Shown here: positions 16,887 to 26,110 of the stretch, in pieces
Position numbering within the stretch: the first letter of the stretch is position 1
How the letters are laid out: the number at the start of each line of letters is the position of its first letter
From: Streptomyces nojiriensis
GTDB taxonomy: Bacteria > Actinomycetota > Actinomycetes > Streptomycetales > Streptomycetaceae
NCBI RefSeq assembly: GCF_017639205.1
Contig: NZ_CP071139.1
Span: forward strand, 5,889,501-5,953,500
Length of the DNA stretch: 64,000 nucleotides
Direction: 5' to 3'
Made by a program: the position numbers and the translations under genes
Notes under the pieces: model-generated
What the model saw: only the letters and a program-made list of their open reading frames with translations
What the model was told of the DNA's origin: nothing
Databases searched by the model: none

Positions 16887-19778
16887 TTGGCTTTCCAGAT
16901 GCCGGACCGCGGCGGAGGCCCTTCCGGGCCACGGATGAGAGTCGGCCGCCCCTCCCGGCGGGCGAGAACTCTCCTCATGACCTTGGGCGTACTGGCCGTC
17001 CTGGCCATGCTCTTCATCATGTTCGCGGGCTTCTGGACTGACTGGCTCTGGTTCCGCTCCGTGAAGTACTCCACCGTCTTCACCACCACCCTGTGGACCA
17101 AGATCGGCCTCTTCGCCGTCTTCGGTCTGCTGATGGCCGGTGCGGTCGGGCTGAACATCTGGCTGGCCTATCGGCTGCGGCCGCCGCTCAGCGCGATGTC
17201 GATGGAGCAGCAGAGCCTCGACCGCTACCGGATGAGCATCGCCCCGTACAAGAAGTGGCTGCTGCTGGGCATCGCCGTGCTCGTCGGCCTGATCGCGGGC
17301 GCTTCGGCGGCCGGCCAGTGGAAGACCTGGCTCATGTACGTGAACGGCGTGCCCTTCGGTTCGAAGGACCCGCAGTTCCACATGGACGTGTCCTTCTACA
17401 CCTTCGACCTGCCCTGGTACCGCTTCCTGCTCGGCTTCGGCTTCGCCGCCGTCGTGCTGTCGGTGATCGCCGCGGCCGTCGTGCACTACCTGTACGGCGG
17501 ACTGCGCGTGACCAGCCCGGGTGCACGGGCCACCGCCGCCGCCACCGGGCACCTCTCGGTGCTGCTCGGCCTCTTCGTCACGCTCAAGGCGGTCGCCTAC
17601 TGGCTCGACCGGTACGGGCTCGCCGTGAAGTCCAGCGACTTCAAGGCCGCCGACAACTGGACGGGCCTGCGCTACGTCGACGCCAACGCCTACCTGCCGG
17701 CGAAGACGATCCTCGTCGCCATCGCCGCGATCTGCGCCGTGCTGTTCTTCGCGACGCTGTGGCGCCGCACCTGGCAGCTCCCGGTCATCGGCTTCGGCCT
17801 GATGGTGCTCTCGGCGATCCTGATCGGCGGGCTCTACCCGGCGATCGTGCAGAAGTTCCAGGTCCAGCCGAACGAGCAGGCCAAGGAATCCCCGTACGTC
17901 CAGAAGAACATCAAGGCCACGCGCGACGCCTACGGCATCGCCGGCTCGGAGGTCACGGACTACCCGGGCGTCCCGCAGACGGAGGACCGGGGCAAGCTGC
18001 GGCCGCAGGCCGACACCACGGCCAGCATCCGCATCCTCGACCCGAACATCGTCTCGCCGGCCTTCCAGCAGCTCCAGCAGGTCAAGGGCTACTACGCCTT
18101 CCCGTCCACGCTCGCCGTGGACCGGTACAGCGGCCAGGACACGGTCATCGGGCTGCGCGAGCTGAACATCGGCGGCATCCCGAAGAACAACTGGATCAAC
18201 GACCACTTCAAGTACACGCACGGTTACGGCGTGGTCGCGGCCAAGGGCACCACCGTGAAGGAGGGCGCTCCCGACTTCACCCAGTCCGACCTGCCCTCCA
18301 AGGGTGTGTTCGGCACGGACTTCGAGCAGCGCATCTACTACGGCGAGCAGACGAAGCAGTACTCGATCGTCGGCGGTCCGCAGAAGGAGCTCGACTACTC
18401 GGACGACAAGGGCGAGAAGGAGACGAGCTACAAGGGCGACTCCGGCGTCAATCTCGACAACCCGGTCAACCGGGCCGCCTACGCGCTCACCTTCAACGAG
18501 CCGCAGATCCTCTACTCGGGCGCCATCGGCGACGGCTCGCGGATCCTCTACAACCGCACGCCCAAGCAGCGCGTCGAGGCCGTCGCCCCGTGGCTGACCA
18601 TCGACGGTGCGCCCTACCCGGCCGTGATCGACGGCCGGATCAAGTGGATCGTCGACGCGTACACGACCACCAACGGCTACCCGTACGCCTCGCGCACCAC
18701 GCTGGGCCAGAGCACCGCGGACTCGCTGACCAACAGCCAGCGCGCGGTGGTCGCCCAGGAGAACCAGGTCAACTACATCCGCAACTCGGTCAAGGCCACC
18801 GTCGACGCGTACGACGGCTCGGTGGACCTGTACCAGTGGGACACCCAGGACCCGGTCCTGAAGACCTGGATGAAGGCGTTCCCGGGCACGGTCAAGCCCA
18901 AGGCCGACATCGCCAAGCCGCTCATGGAACACCTCCGGTACCCGCAGGACCTCTTCAAGGTCCAGCGCGAGCTGCTGACCCGGTACCACGTCACCGACCC
19001 GCAGACCTTCCTCAGCGGCAGTGAGGCGTGGGCGGTCCCGGACGACCCGACGACCAAGGCCGGTACGGCCGTTCCGCCGTACTACCTGTCGATGAAGATG
19101 CCGGGCCAGAAGGAGAAGGACCAGGTCTTCTCGCTCACTACGACGTTCACGCCGAACGAGCGGCCCAACCTGAGCGCCTTCATGGCGGTCAACGCCGATC
19201 CGGGCACCCCGGACTACGGCAAGATCCGCATTCTGAAGATGCCGACGAGCAAGCCGCCGGACGGCCCCGGCCAGGTGCAGAGCAAGTTCCAGTCGGAGCC
19301 GAAGATCGCCGAGTCCATCCGCCTGCTGCGCGGTGGCGACTCGGAGATCGAGTACGGCAACCTGCTCGCGGTGCCGCTCGACGGCGGGATGCTCTACGTG
19401 GAGCCGGTCTACGTCCGCAGCTCCGGCCTGAAGTACCCGCTGCTGCGCAAGGTGCTGGTGACCTACGGCAACCAGACCGCCTTCGAGGACACCCTCGAGA
19501 AGGCGCTGAACGTGGTCTTCGGGGCCGAGGCGCCGACCGTTCCGGTACCCCCGGCGCAGCCGCCCGGCGAGGGCACCGTCACGCCGCCAACCGCCCAGGA
19601 CCCGACGGTCAAGGCGGCTCTCGGTGACGCGCAGAAGGCCATCGAGGATGCCGAGAAGGCCCGGCAGGCCGGCGACTGGGCGGCCTTCGGCAAGGCCCAG
19701 GACGAGATCAAGGCGGCGCTGAAGCGGGCGATCGAGGCCGAGGCGAAGCTGACGACACCCACCCCGTCCGGCCAATGA
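16887..19778 (+). CDS. UPF0182 family large membrane protein
   Basis: The 963-residue protein has about seven hydrophobic segments in the first 330 residues, then a large extracellular domain of the UPF0182 family (SRILYNRTPKQRVEAVAPWL; DGRIKWIVDAYTT; YLSMKMPGQ) and a Pro/Ala and Lys/Glu-rich coiled C-terminal tail. Function is unknown. TTG 16887 (MAFQMPDR) is chosen because CGAGG lies eight bases upstream; ATG 16899 is the alternative. Confidence 0.88.
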   Translation: MAFQMPDRGGGPSGPRMRVGRPSRRARTLLMTLGVLAVLAMLFIMFAGFWTDWLWFRSVKYSTVFTTTLWTKIGLFAVFGLLMAGAVGLNIWLAYRLRPPLSAMSMEQQSLDRYRMSIAPYKKWLLLGIAVLVGLIAGASAAGQWKTWLMYVNGVPFGSKDPQFHMDVSFYTFDLPWYRFLLGFGFAAVVLSVIAAAVVHYLYGGLRVTSPGARATAAATGHLSVLLGLFVTLKAVAYWLDRYGLAVKSSDFKAADNWTGLRYVDANAYLPAKTILVAIAAICAVLFFATLWRRTWQLPVIGFGLMVLSAILIGGLYPAIVQKFQVQPNEQAKESPYVQKNIKATRDAYGIAGSEVTDYPGVPQTEDRGKLRPQADTTASIRILDPNIVSPAFQQLQQVKGYYAFPSTLAVDRYSGQDTVIGLRELNIGGIPKNNWINDHFKYTHGYGVVAAKGTTVKEGAPDFTQSDLPSKGVFGTDFEQRIYYGEQTKQYSIVGGPQKELDYSDDKGEKETSYKGDSGVNLDNPVNRAAYALTFNEPQILYSGAIGDGSRILYNRTPKQRVEAVAPWLTIDGAPYPAVIDGRIKWIVDAYTTTNGYPYASRTTLGQSTADSLTNSQRAVVAQENQVNYIRNSVKATVDAYDGSVDLYQWDTQDPVLKTWMKAFPGTVKPKADIAKPLMEHLRYPQDLFKVQRELLTRYHVTDPQTFLSGSEAWAVPDDPTTKAGTAVPPYYLSMKMPGQKEKDQVFSLTTTFTPNERPNLSAFMAVNADPGTPDYGKIRILKMPTSKPPDGPGQVQSKFQSEPKIAESIRLLRGGDSEIEYGNLLAVPLDGGMLYVEPVYVRSSGLKYPLLRKVLVTYGNQTAFEDTLEKALNVVFGAEAPTVPVPPAQPPGEGTVTPPTAQDPTVKAALGDAQKAIEDAEKARQAGDWAAFGKAQDEIKAALKRAIEAEAKLTTPTPSGQ

Positions 19779-19827
19779 TCACTGGGTAATGGTTCCACCC
19801 CGCGTCGTGATACGGTGGTTTCACCGA

Positions 19828-19901
19828 CGCGGGGTGGAGCAGCTCGGTAGCTCGCTGGGCTCATAACCCAGAGGTCGCAGGTTCAAATCCTGTCCCCGCT
19901 A
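19828..19901 (+). tRNA. Initiator tRNA-fMet (CAT), copy 1
   Basis: The 74-base gene folds as a cloverleaf with anticodon CAT at 19862-19864. Three consecutive G-C pairs at the base of the anticodon loop (GGG/CCC) and the unpaired first acceptor base (C1 against U72) are hallmarks of the bacterial initiator. CCA is not encoded. TACGGT at 19811-19816 may be its -10 box. Confidence 0.97.
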
Positions 19902-19909
19902 CTGAAGAT

Positions 19910-19940
19910 GAAGGCCCGGATCCATGGGATCCGGGCCTTC
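19910..19940 (+). terminator. Terminator of initiator tRNA copy 1
   Basis: A perfect 14-bp stem, 19910-19923 with 19927-19940, with a three-base loop, starts eight bases after the tRNA. Confidence 0.8.
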
Positions 19941-20093
19941 GTCATGTCCGGGACGGACACGCGGTAACCGGGGAGGGTGACTTGTGGGTGGAGCGTGTTT
20001 GACTTACCCCACTGTGGGCATGTCGACAAAACGCTGTAGTGACCTCACTGGCTGCGACATACCAGGTGTACGCGGGTAGCAGGTGATGCGACG

Positions 20094-21965
20094 ATGGGAT
20101 TTATGGGGGACAGGTCAACTCTGCTGGAGACAGGGCGGTTTGTGAGGGCGGAGTCCGGGACGGACACAGAGGCCGAGGGGGCGGCTCCGGTCGCCGACGC
20201 GCAGATCGCACTGACCGATGCGGACTTCTTGGACAAGCACAGCGCGGAGGAGATTTTCGCCGAGACCGACGCGGCGAGCGACGCCGAGCTCGAAGCCCGG
20301 CACCGGGCGGCCGCCGACAAGGGCGACCCCGGAGCCATGAGCGTGCTCGGCGCGCTGCTGCTGCGCCGCGGCGACCTCGACGGCGCCGAACCGTACCTGA
20401 GGGGAGCCACCGGGGAAGGGGACCGCGCCGCCGCGAACAACCTCGGCGTGCTGCTCCACCAGCGGGGCTACCCCGAGGATGCGGCCGGCTGGTGGCGGGT
20501 CGCCGCCGTCGCCGGATCCGCCCCCGCCGCGCACGCCCTGGGCCGCTACTTCCGCGAGCGCGGGGACGAGCCCGCCGCCGAGTACTGGATGCGGCAGGCG
20601 GCCGAGTCCGGCCACGCGCTGGGCGCGTACGGGCTGGCCGACCTGCTGGAGCACCGCGGGGACAAGGGCGTCGAGCGGTGGTTCCGCGCCGCTGCCGAAC
20701 AGGGGCACCGCGAAGCCGCGTACCGGCTGGCGAGGCACCTGCGCAAGGGCGACCCCACCGAGGCCGAGCAGTGGTACCGGCAGGCGGCCGCGCGCGGGCA
20801 CCGGCGCGCCGCCCTGCACCTGGGCGCCCTGCTGGAGGCGCGCGGCGAGCTCAAGGAGGCCGGACGCTGGTACCTGACCTCCGCCAAGCAGGGCGAGGCC
20901 CGGGCCGCGTGCGCGCTCGGCTTCCTGCTGCGCGACGCCGGCGACGAGGAGAGCGCCGCCGTGTGGTGGCACCGGGCGGCGCAGGACGGCGACGGCAACG
21001 CCGCCAACGCGCTGGGCGCGCTGCACGCCGCACGCGGCGAGACCCAGACCGCGGAGCGCTGGTACCGGACCGCCATGGATGCGGGCGACCAAAACGGGGC
21101 GTACAACCTTGCTCTGCTGTGCGTCGCACAGGACCGGACCGCGCAGGCCGAGCAGTGGTACCGGCGGGCCGCCTACGCCGGGCACCGCGAGGCGGCCAAC
21201 GCGCTGGCGATCATGCTGCTCCAGGTCGGGGACGCCGCGGGCGCCGAGCCGTGGTTCTCCAAGGCCGCCGAGGCGGGCAGCGTCGACGCCGCGTTCAACC
21301 TCGGGATCCTGTTCGCCAGCCGCGACGAGGACCGGACGGCGCTGAAGTGGTACGAGCGGGCCGCGTCGGCCGGTCACACCGACGCGGCGCTGCAGGTCGG
21401 CATCGCGCTCGTGCGGGACGGCGAGGACCGGGCGGCCGAGCGGCACCTGCGCTGCGCGGCGGGCGGCGGCAGCGCGGAGGCGGCGTTCCGCCTGGCCGCG
21501 CTGCTGGAGTCGCTGGCCCCGCCGCCGGAGCCGGTGGCCCTGGGCGAGCCCGTGGGCGGCGCCCCGCGCACCGAGAGCGAGGAGTGGTACGAGCGGGCCG
21601 CCGAGCTGGGGCACCGCCGGGCCCAGGTGCGGGTCGGCATGCTGGCCGCCGCCCGCGGCGACCTGGCCGTCGCCGCGCGCTGGTACCGGGAGGCGGCCGA
21701 GGCCGGCTCCCGCAACGGCGCCTTCAACCTCGGGCTGCTGCTGGCCCGCGAGGGGAACGAGCCGGAGGCCGCCCTGTGGTGGACCCGCGCTGCGGTGGCC
21801 GGCCACGGCCGCGCCGCCCTGCGCCTCGGCCTGCTGGCGGCCCGCCACGGGGACCTCGCGGAGGGCCAGAAGTGGTGCGTGCGGGCCATGGAACTGGGCC
21901 CGGCCGAGGTCTCGGAACGCGCGGCCCGGCTCCGCGAGGCCCTGGCCGAGGAACTCTCGGCCTGA
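20094..21965 (+). CDS. Sel1/TPR repeat protein
   Basis: The 623-residue protein is built from about 13 Sel1-like repeats of 36 residues, recognisable by recurring W-Y/W-R-x-A-A and G-x-x-x-A-A-x-x-L-G patterns (residues about 80-600). An acidic 75-residue N-terminus precedes them, and a Pro-rich insert interrupts the array near residue 480. Such solenoids mediate protein contacts; no catalytic domain is present. ATG 20103 is an alternative start. Confidence 0.88.
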   Translation: MGFMGDRSTLLETGRFVRAESGTDTEAEGAAPVADAQIALTDADFLDKHSAEEIFAETDAASDAELEARHRAAADKGDPGAMSVLGALLLRRGDLDGAEPYLRGATGEGDRAAANNLGVLLHQRGYPEDAAGWWRVAAVAGSAPAAHALGRYFRERGDEPAAEYWMRQAAESGHALGAYGLADLLEHRGDKGVERWFRAAAEQGHREAAYRLARHLRKGDPTEAEQWYRQAAARGHRRAALHLGALLEARGELKEAGRWYLTSAKQGEARAACALGFLLRDAGDEESAAVWWHRAAQDGDGNAANALGALHAARGETQTAERWYRTAMDAGDQNGAYNLALLCVAQDRTAQAEQWYRRAAYAGHREAANALAIMLLQVGDAAGAEPWFSKAAEAGSVDAAFNLGILFASRDEDRTALKWYERAASAGHTDAALQVGIALVRDGEDRAAERHLRCAAGGGSAEAAFRLAALLESLAPPPEPVALGEPVGGAPRTESEEWYERAAELGHRRAQVRVGMLAAARGDLAVAARWYREAAEAGSRNGAFNLGLLLAREGNEPEAALWWTRAAVAGHGRAALRLGLLAARHGDLAEGQKWCVRAMELGPAEVSERAARLREALAEELSA

Positions 21966-21992
21966 GGCCCGGCGGGGCGCCCGCTCCGGCTC

Positions 21993-23069
21993 CTAGCGGT
22001 AGAGCCAGGAGGTGGAGCGGGAGTAGACGTGCCGGAAGGCGATCGGCATCAGCAGGTCGTTGACCCGGCGCCGCACCGTGCCCGGGGTCTTCGCGTCGCG
22101 GTTCGTCGCCGCGGCCCGGGTCATCCGGGCCACCCGGGGGCGGCGCAGCCGGGTGTACTCGGCCAGGGCCGCCTCCACGCCCGGAACCGACGCGACGCAC
22201 CGGGCCAGGGCCACCGCGTCCTCGATCGCCATCGACGCGCCCTGCCCGGCCCCGACCGGGTGGGCCGCGTCGCCGATCAGGACGGTGCGCCCGTCGTGCC
22301 AGACGGGCACGTCCGCCAGCCGGTGCATCGGCATCGGCCGGTCGACGCGGGTGGCCGCCCGGATCAGGGACAGCGGCAGCTCCTCCTTGCCGTACAGCTC
22401 CGCCAGGCGGGCCCGGGTGGCCTCCGCCGGGTCCGGGGGCTCCGGGGCCGGCACCTGGGCCGACCACCAGACCGTGCCGTCCGCCGCCGGGACGCACAGG
22501 AACGCCCCCCGCCGGCCGAAGACGAAGTGGTAGGTGCCGGGGGTGAGGTGCACGCCTTCGGAGACCCCCGACACGCAGTAGAGCCCCGCGTACCGCACCT
22601 GTGGCGCCGCCGGGTCCAGCGCCGAGCGGGTGGCGGACCAGATGCCGTCGGCCGCCACCACCAGGTCCGCGTCCAGGTCCGCCGGGTCCACCCGCCGCCC
22701 CGTCTCGATCCGGGCTCCGGCCCGGACCGCCTCGGTGCGCAGCACCTCCACCAGCCGCCCGCGCAGCAGCGTCGTGCTGTGCAGGCTGTCCGAGGCGAGC
22801 CGGCCGCGCGGCACCTCCCCGAGGAGCTTGCCCGACGCGGACCACATCCGCTGCAGGGCGACCGGGAACCCGGCGGCCTGTACCTGCGGGAGGCAGCCCA
22901 GGGCCTCCAGCCCCCGCAGCCCGTTGACGGCGAGGCTGAGGTACGAGCCCACCTGCCCGGCCGGATCCTCGTACGCCTCGTGGATCGTGACCTCCGCGCC
23001 GGTCGCGCGGCGCAGGGCGATCGCGCTCGCCGATCCGGCGACTCCGCCCCCGATGACTGACACACGCAT
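21993..23069 (-). CDS. FAD-dependent monooxygenase
   Basis: The 358-residue protein shows the three motifs of PHBH-type flavoprotein hydroxylases: GGGVAGSASAIAL at residue 7, ADGIWSATR near 139 and LIGDAAHPVGAGQGASMAIEDA near 265. It probably hydroxylates a small aromatic or polyketide-like compound with NAD(P)H and oxygen; the substrate is unknown. It is divergent from a TetR regulator, which likely controls it. Confidence 0.9.
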   Translation of the reverse strand: MRVSVIGGGVAGSASAIALRRATGAEVTIHEAYEDPAGQVGSYLSLAVNGLRGLEALGCLPQVQAAGFPVALQRMWSASGKLLGEVPRGRLASDSLHSTTLLRGRLVEVLRTEAVRAGARIETGRRVDPADLDADLVVAADGIWSATRSALDPAAPQVRYAGLYCVSGVSEGVHLTPGTYHFVFGRRGAFLCVPAADGTVWWSAQVPAPEPPDPAEATRARLAELYGKEELPLSLIRAATRVDRPMPMHRLADVPVWHDGRTVLIGDAAHPVGAGQGASMAIEDAVALARCVASVPGVEAALAEYTRLRRPRVARMTRAAATNRDAKTPGTVRRRVNDLLMPIAFRHVYSRSTSWLYR

Positions 23070-23098
23070 GCCCGACCTCTTTCGCTGAATTCACATTC

Positions 23099-23131
23099 AC
23101 TGAACTCTGATTCGGTGAAACTCGGTTCAGT
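23099..23131. promoter_or_regulatory. Inverted repeat between the monooxygenase and TetR genes
   Basis: ACTGAAC at 23099-23105 is matched by GTTCAGT at 23125-23131, within an AT-richer stretch that also has repeated TTCAC. The position suggests the operator of the adjacent TetR protein. Confidence 0.45.
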
Positions 23132-23176
23132 ATGATGAGGCGCGGAAGACGGCGTCAAGTGGGAACGGGGATCGCG

Positions 23177-23773
23177 GTGGGAGTGCGCAAGGAGCGGGCG
23201 GCAGGCACGGAGGCGGCGCTCAAGGAGGCGGCGCGGGCGCTCTTCCTGGAGCGCGGCTACGCGCAGACGAAGATCACCGACATCACCAAGGCCGCCGGCC
23301 GGTCCACCGGGTCGTTCTACGAGCACTTCGCGGGCAAGGACGAGCTGCTGGACGCGCTGCTCGCGGACATGGGGGCCCAGGTGGATGCGGCGGTCGGTGC
23401 CGACGACCACCCCCGCGAGCACGACCTCGCCGACCGGGCGCAGCTGCGGACGCATGTAGCGGTCGCCTGGGACGCCTTCCGGGACCATCTGCCCGTCGTG
23501 GTCGCCCTCTTCCAGAAGTCCATGGCCGAACCGCCCGGCTCGGGACGGGCCTGGGGGGGCCTCGTCGAGGACACCGCGCCCCTGCGCGAGCACCTCGCGT
23601 ACATGCGCGAACAGGGCCGTGAGCTGCCCGGGGACCCCGAACTGGTCGCGGCGGCGATCGGGGCGATGATCTCGATGCTGGGGTACGCCGCCATGACCGG
23701 CGGGGCCGGACTCGACGACGACGAGGTGGTGGAGATGCTGACCGCGCTCCTGCACCGGGGGCTGGCCGGTTAA
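23177..23773 (+). CDS. TetR family regulator (monooxygenase pair)
   Basis: The 198-residue protein has a typical TetR DNA-binding head (ALFLERGYAQTKITDITKAAGRSTGSFYEHFAGKDELL is spread over residues 18-55) and a helical ligand domain. GTG 23177 has ACGGGGA six bases upstream; GTG 23159 and ATG 23132 are possible. It is divergent from the flavin monooxygenase, a common arrangement for substrate-induced control. Confidence 0.88.
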   Translation: MGVRKERAAGTEAALKEAARALFLERGYAQTKITDITKAAGRSTGSFYEHFAGKDELLDALLADMGAQVDAAVGADDHPREHDLADRAQLRTHVAVAWDAFRDHLPVVVALFQKSMAEPPGSGRAWGGLVEDTAPLREHLAYMREQGRELPGDPELVAAAIGAMISMLGYAAMTGGAGLDDDEVVEMLTALLHRGLAG

Positions 23774-23778
23774 CCGAT

Positions 23779-23808
23779 TTGCATCTGCCGCGGGCCTTCA
23801 CGTAACGT
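23779..23808 (+). promoter_or_regulatory. Promoter of initiator tRNA copy 2
   Basis: TTGCAT at 23779-23784 and TAACGT at 23803-23808 with an 18-base spacer precede the tRNA by 12 bases. Confidence 0.5.
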
Positions 23809-23820
23809 TGGGTTTACCGA

Positions 23821-23894
23821 CGCGGGGTGGAGCAGCTCGGTAGCTCGCTGGGCTCATAACCCAGAGGTCGCAGGTTCAAATCCTGTCCCCGCTA
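23821..23894 (+). tRNA. Initiator tRNA-fMet (CAT), copy 2
   Basis: The 74-base gene is identical to the copy at 19828, with anticodon CAT at 23855-23857 and the same initiator features. The first bases downstream (CTGAAGA) are also shared between the copies. Confidence 0.97.
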
Positions 23895-23903
23895 CTGAAG
23901 ACT

Positions 23904-23934
23904 CAGGGCCCGGATCCAATGGATCCGGGCCCTG
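23904..23934 (+). terminator. Terminator of initiator tRNA copy 2
   Basis: A 14-bp stem, 23904-23917 with 23921-23934, with a three-base loop. It shares its core with the terminator of copy 1. Confidence 0.8.
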
Positions 23935-23976
23935 GGTCGTTCCTGGCGCGTTTTCGACTGCAAGAAGGCGAACGCG

Positions 23977-24010
23977 AAGGGCTCGGACCCCTCAGGGGGT
24001 CCGAGCCCTT
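23977..24010. terminator. Terminator at the end of the Fur-type gene
   Basis: A perfect 15-bp stem, 23977-23991 with 23996-24010, with a four-base loop. Read on the minus strand it follows the Fur-type gene by 14 bases. Confidence 0.8.
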
Positions 24011-24024
24011 TCGTGTGCGTGCGC

Positions 24025-24447
24025 TCAGGCGGCCGCGCAGTTCGGGCAGACGCCGCGGTACGTCACCTCGACCGCCGACACGACGAAGCCGAAGCGTTCC
24101 GTGTCCGGCAGGTCCGCCAGCGGGTTGCCCGCCGGGTGCACGTCGCGGATCGCGCCGCACTGGGCGCAGACCAGGTGCTGGTGGGGCCGGTGGGCGTTCG
24201 GGTCGTACCGCTTGGCGCGGCGGTCCGTGGAGACCTCCAGTACCTCGCCGAGGGTGACGAGTTCGCCCAGGGTGTTGTAGACGGTCGCACGGGAGATCTC
24301 GGGCAGCCTGGCCACCGCGAGCGCGTGCACCTCGTCGGCCGTCAGGTGCACGTGGTCACCGTCGAGCACCTCGGCCACGACACGCCGCTGCGCCGTCATG
24401 CGCCAGCCGCGTCCGCGAAGTCGATCCAGCAGGTCACTCATAGACAT
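24025..24447 (-). CDS. Fur/PerR-type peroxide repressor (CatR-like)
   Basis: The 140-residue protein is a Fur-family regulator: a winged helix (ISRATVYNTLGELVTLGEV, residues about 50-68), the His-rich RPHQHLVCAQCGAIRDVH segment near 87-104, and two CxxC pairs (CAQC and CPNC) for the structural zinc. Divergence from a catalase gene and the CatR/PerR-like layout point to a metal-dependent peroxide sensor that represses the catalase. ATG 24447 and ATG 24441 both serve as possible starts. Confidence 0.9.
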   Translation of the reverse strand: MSMSDLLDRLRGRGWRMTAQRRVVAEVLDGDHVHLTADEVHALAVARLPEISRATVYNTLGELVTLGEVLEVSTDRRAKRYDPNAHRPHQHLVCAQCGAIRDVHPAGNPLADLPDTERFGFVVSAVEVTYRGVCPNCAAA

Positions 24448-24507
24448 CAGCCTAACAGTGAGGGGATTCGGTGTAACTCCCGAACCGGTGCGGACTTGGA
24501 TGCTTAC

Positions 24508-24535
24508 TTGACTTAGACAAAGTCCATCGTAGGAT
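24508..24535 (+). promoter_or_regulatory. katA promoter with overlapping PerR-type operator
   Basis: TTGACT at 24508-24513 and TAGGAT at 24530-24535 are 16 bases apart, a good vegetative promoter 37 bases before the catalase start. An inverted repeat GACTT/AAGTC (24510-24514 and 24520-24524) overlaps the -35 box, where a Fur-type repressor would block polymerase. Confidence 0.6.
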
Positions 24536-24571
24536 CGGTTACGGCAAACGCCAAGGACAGGACACGCAGGC

Positions 24572-26041
24572 ATGACGCAGGAGGCGCACGTGACGCAGGG
24601 ACCGCTCACCACGGAGGCCGGAGCGCCGGTCGCCGACAACCAGAACAGCGAGACCGCCGGCGTCGGCGGCCCCGTTCTGGTCCAGGACCAGCTGCTGCTC
24701 GAGAAGCTCGCGCACTTCAACCGCGAGCGCATCCCGGAGCGCGTGGTGCACGCCCGCGGCGCCGGTGCGTACGGCACCTTCACGCTGACCCGCGACGTCT
24801 CGCAGTGGACCCGGGCCAAGTTCCTGTCCGAGGTCGGCAAGGAGACCGAGACCTTCCTGCGCTTCTCCACCGTCGCCGGCAACCTCGGCAGCGCCGACGC
24901 GGTCCGCGACCCCCGCGGCTGGGCGCTGAAGTTCTACACCGAAGAGGGCAACTACGACCTCGTCGGCAACAACACCCCGGTGTTCTTCATCAAGGACGCC
25001 ATCAAGTTCCCCGACTTCATCCACACCCAGAAGCGCGACCCGTACACGGGCTCGCAGGAGGCGGACAACGTCTGGGACTTCTGGGGCCTGTCGCCCGAGT
25101 CCACCCACCAGGTGACCTGGCTGTTCGGCGACCGCGGCATACCCGCGTCCTACCGCCACATGAACGGCTACGGCTCGCACACGTTCCAGTGGAACAACGA
25201 GGCCGGCGAGGTCTTCTGGGTCAAGTACCACTTCAAGACCGACCAGGGCATCAAGAACCTCACCCAGGCCGAGGCCAACAAGCTCGCCGGCGAGGACCCC
25301 GACTCGCACCAGCGCGACCTGCGCGAGTCCATCGAGCGCGGCGACTTCCCGACCTGGACCGTGCAGGTCCAGATCATGCCCGCGGCCGAGGCGGCCCAGT
25401 ACCGCTTCAACCCGTTCGACCTCACCAAGGTGTGGCCGCACGAGGACTACCCGCCGATCGAGATCGGCAAGCTGGAGCTCAACCGCAACCCGGAGAACGT
25501 CTTCGCCGAGGTCGAGCAGAGCATCTTCAGCCCGGCGCACTTCGTCCCCGGCATCGGTCCGTCCCCGGACAAGATGCTCCAGGGCCGCCTCTTCGGCTAC
25601 GGCGACGCCCACCGCTACCGCGTCGGCATCAACGCCGACCACCTGCCGGTGAACCGCCCGCACGCCACCGAGGCGCGCACCAACTCCCGCGACGGCTACC
25701 TGTACGACGGCCGCCACAAGGGCGCGAAGAACTACGAGCCGAACAGCTTCGGCGGCCCGCACCAGACGGACCGCCCGCTGTGGCAGCCCATCGACGTGAC
25801 CGGTGGCACCGGCAACCACGCCGCCGCCGTCCACAGCGAGGACAACGACTTCGTCCAGGCGGGCAACCTCTACCGCCTGTACTCGGAGGACGAGAAGTCC
25901 CGCCTGATCGAGAACCTGTCCGGCTTCATCGCCAAGGTCTCCCGCGACGACATCGTCGAGCGCGCGATCAACAACTTCCGCCAGGCGGACGGTGACTTCG
26001 GCAAGCGGCTCGAAGCCGCGGTCCAGGCCCTCCGCGGCTGA
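24572..26041 (+). CDS. katA: Monofunctional heme catalase
   Basis: The 489-residue enzyme is a clade-3-sized catalase that splits hydrogen peroxide. Family signatures are clear: RIPERVVHARGAGAYGTF with the distal His (near 60), GNNTPVFFIKDAIKFPDF with the active-site Asn (near 133), and RLFGYGDAHRYRVG with the heme-binding Tyr (near 345). ATG 24572 is the start, with GTG 24590 as an alternative. It is divergent from a Fur-type repressor. Confidence 0.95.
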   Translation: MTQEAHVTQGPLTTEAGAPVADNQNSETAGVGGPVLVQDQLLLEKLAHFNRERIPERVVHARGAGAYGTFTLTRDVSQWTRAKFLSEVGKETETFLRFSTVAGNLGSADAVRDPRGWALKFYTEEGNYDLVGNNTPVFFIKDAIKFPDFIHTQKRDPYTGSQEADNVWDFWGLSPESTHQVTWLFGDRGIPASYRHMNGYGSHTFQWNNEAGEVFWVKYHFKTDQGIKNLTQAEANKLAGEDPDSHQRDLRESIERGDFPTWTVQVQIMPAAEAAQYRFNPFDLTKVWPHEDYPPIEIGKLELNRNPENVFAEVEQSIFSPAHFVPGIGPSPDKMLQGRLFGYGDAHRYRVGINADHLPVNRPHATEARTNSRDGYLYDGRHKGAKNYEPNSFGGPHQTDRPLWQPIDVTGGTGNHAAAVHSEDNDFVQAGNLYRLYSEDEKSRLIENLSGFIAKVSRDDIVERAINNFRQADGDFGKRLEAAVQALRG

Positions 26042-26063
26042 CACGGAGCGCTTGCCGTAGCAG

Positions 26064-26107
26064 GACGCCGGGCCGCAGCCCTCCTCGGAGGGCTGCGGCC
26101 CGGCGTC
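26064..26107. terminator. Bidirectional terminator between katA and the CBS gene
   Basis: A perfect 21-bp stem, 26064-26084 with 26087-26107, lies four bases short of the convergent CBS gene end and is followed by TT. Confidence 0.85.
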
Positions 26108-26110
26108 GTT

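Noticed and set aside
16866..19775. A 969-codon open frame on the minus strand opposite the UPF0182 gene
   Set aside because: It is the antisense shadow of a GC-rich gene: its composition is low-complexity (Arg, Gly, Val, Leu) with no recognisable domain, while the plus strand encodes a clear membrane protein.
20094..21965. DNA-level tandem repeats in the Sel1 gene
   Set aside because: The repetition is at protein level; the DNA units have diverged and are explained by the Sel1 fold.
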